In this document: piece after piece, positions 63,159 through 64,000 of the stretch
Position numbering within the stretch: the stretch's first letter is position 1
Layout: every line of letters starts with the position of its first letter
Made by a program: the position numbers and the translations under genes
Notes under the pieces: generated by a model
Told to the model about the DNA's origin: nothing
Databases searched by the model: none
The model's input: only the letters and a program-made list of their open reading frames with translations
Assembly (NCBI GenBank): GCA_965222215.1
Contig: OZ244931.1
Span: 2,976,001-3,040,000 of the forward strand
Origin: JABJAG01 sp965222215
GTDB lineage: Bacteria; Pseudomonadota; Alphaproteobacteria; UBA6615
DNA length: 64,000 nucleotides
Direction: 5' to 3'

Positions 63159-64000
63159 GACCGCCCCACGCCCCGGTTGCGCGGCCAGTCGTCGAGCTGG
63201 CGGCGCAGTTCGAGCCGCGCGATCTGGCGACGGTGCACCTCGTCGGGGCCGTCGAACAGGCGCATGGCGCGGGTGCGCGCGTACATCGCCGCCAGCGGGA
63301 AATCGTCCGCCATCCCGCCGCCGCCGTGTAGCTGAAGCGCGCGGTCGATCACGCCGAGCGCCATGTTCGGCGCGGCGACCTTGATCATGGCGATCTCCTG
63401 CCGGGCTTCCTTGTTGCCGGCGGTGTCCATCATCCACGCCGCCTTCATCACCAGCAGGCGGCACATCTCGATCTCGATGCGCGACTGGGCGATGCGCTCT
63501 TCGGTGATGCCGCGCTCGGCGAGCAGCTTGCCCCAGGTCTCGCGCTCGGCCGCGCGCTTGCACATGGCCTCCAGTGCCCGCTCGGCGACACCGATCACGC
63601 GCATGCAGTGATGGATGCGGCCCGGCCCGAGACGGCCCTGGGCGATCTCGAAGCCCCGCCCCTCACCGAGCAGCAGGTTCTCTTTCGGCACCCGAACGTT
63701 GTCGAACTCGACCTCGGCATGGCCGTGGGGCGCGTCGTCATAACCCATGACGTTGAGCATGCGCTTGATGGTGACACCTTTGGCCTGCGTGGGAACGAGG
63801 ATCTGCGACTGCTGGACATAGCGATCCGCGCTCGGATCGGTCTTGCCCATGACGATCATGATCCTGCAGCGCGGGTTGCCGGCGTTCGACGTCCACCACT
63901 TGCGTCCGTTGACGACATACTCGTCGCCGTCGCGGGTGATCGAGCATTCGATGTTGGTGGCGTCGGACGACGCCACGTCCGGCTCGGTCATGGCGAAGGC
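63155..64000 (-). CDS. acyl-CoA dehydrogenase, C-terminal part
   Basis: 281 residues in the window; the gene continues beyond the right edge. AFAMTEPDVASSDATNIE (FAD loop), YVVNGRKWWTSNAGNPRCRIMIVMGKT, the LLLGEGRGFEIAQGRLGPGRIHHCMRVIGVAERALE region and LQLHGGGGMADDFPLAAMYARTRAMRLFDGPDEVHRRQIARLEL are of the ACAD11/long-chain type. The nearby ACAD10/11-like kinase at 51242 could make its substrate. Its stop overlaps the ABM gene by four bases. Confidence 0.92.
   Translation of the reverse strand, partial: AFAMTEPDVASSDATNIECSITRDGDEYVVNGRKWWTSNAGNPRCRIMIVMGKTDPSADRYVQQSQILVPTQAKGVTIKRMLNVMGYDDAPHGHAEVEFDNVRVPKENLLLGEGRGFEIAQGRLGPGRIHHCMRVIGVAERALEAMCKRAAERETWGKLLAERGITEERIAQSRIEIEMCRLLVMKAAWMMDTAGNKEARQEIAMIKVAAPNMALGVIDRALQLHGGGGMADDFPLAAMYARTRAMRLFDGPDEVHRRQIARLELRRQLDDWPRNRGVGRS

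Overview
The window is a high-GC chromosomal segment that reads as Alphaproteobacteria, probably near Rhodospirillales. This is inferred from gene content: a ligase-associated DNA-damage cluster, many acyl-CoA enzymes, a LIV-type ABC importer, and very many small dispersed palindromic repeats. No rRNA, tRNA, CRISPR array, transposase or prophage was seen. No database search was possible, so all names rest on motifs and on recalled family features.

1-10.2 kb, DNA repair. A partial PhoX-type phosphatase leads in, followed by a DNA photolyase and the four genes of the ligase-associated damage-response set: PdeM phosphoesterase, Lhr-like DEXH helicase, MBL-fold exonuclease and ATP-dependent DNA ligase. 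The set is split into two divergent halves by a 0.7-kb tandem repeat. A HIT-family protein is translationally coupled in front of the helicase.

10.3-22.9 kb, mixed housekeeping. This holds two medium-chain dehydrogenases, a YjdF/DUF2238 membrane protein, ArfB, an AT-richer small HTH protein, an NmrA-like protein, a sterol-desaturase-family protein, a 2OG-Fe(II) oxygenase, an MFS transporter, an enoyl-CoA hydratase, an MliC-type lipoprotein coupled to a His-rich CobW GTPase, HisI divergent from CobW, and a dihydroorotase-like amidohydrolase.

22.9-48.1 kb, aromatic-acid catabolism through CoA thioesters. An alpha/beta hydrolase, boxC, boxB and a benzoate-CoA ligase form an aerobic benzoyl-CoA epoxidation module. 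boxA is not in the window. A LIV-type importer (livFGHMK) follows. Then comes a RidA protein divergent from an SDR-MarR-enoyl-CoA hydratase-acyl-CoA dehydrogenase-OYE-ligase run that ends in a fused monooxygenase/reductase. That last set fits aerobic 2-aminobenzoate (anthranilate) breakdown. A perfect AT-rich palindrome between ridA and the SDR gene is a likely MarR operator.

29.6-33.6 kb, accessory island. An AT-richer block is wedged between the benzoate-CoA ligase and the importer. It holds a truncated HicB antitoxin, a 31-bp palindrome, an 896-residue DNA methyltransferase with two complete catalytic motif sets, and a convergent HNH nuclease with extra Cys pairs. It looks like a compact restriction-modification system and is the best candidate here for an undescribed system.

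48.4-64 kb. Single catabolic genes follow, most separated by repeat elements: a FadJ-like fusion, MaoC hydratase, ACAD10/11-like kinase, GMC oxidoreductase, Ntn-type hydrolase, enolase-superfamily enzyme, nitronate monooxygenase with its HxlR regulator and a palindromic operator, a carbamoylase-type amidase, gamma-glutamyltransferase, a cytosine-deaminase-like hydrolase, an ABM-domain protein and a partial acyl-CoA dehydrogenase.

Six repeat families (called A to F here) fill most larger intergenic spaces.
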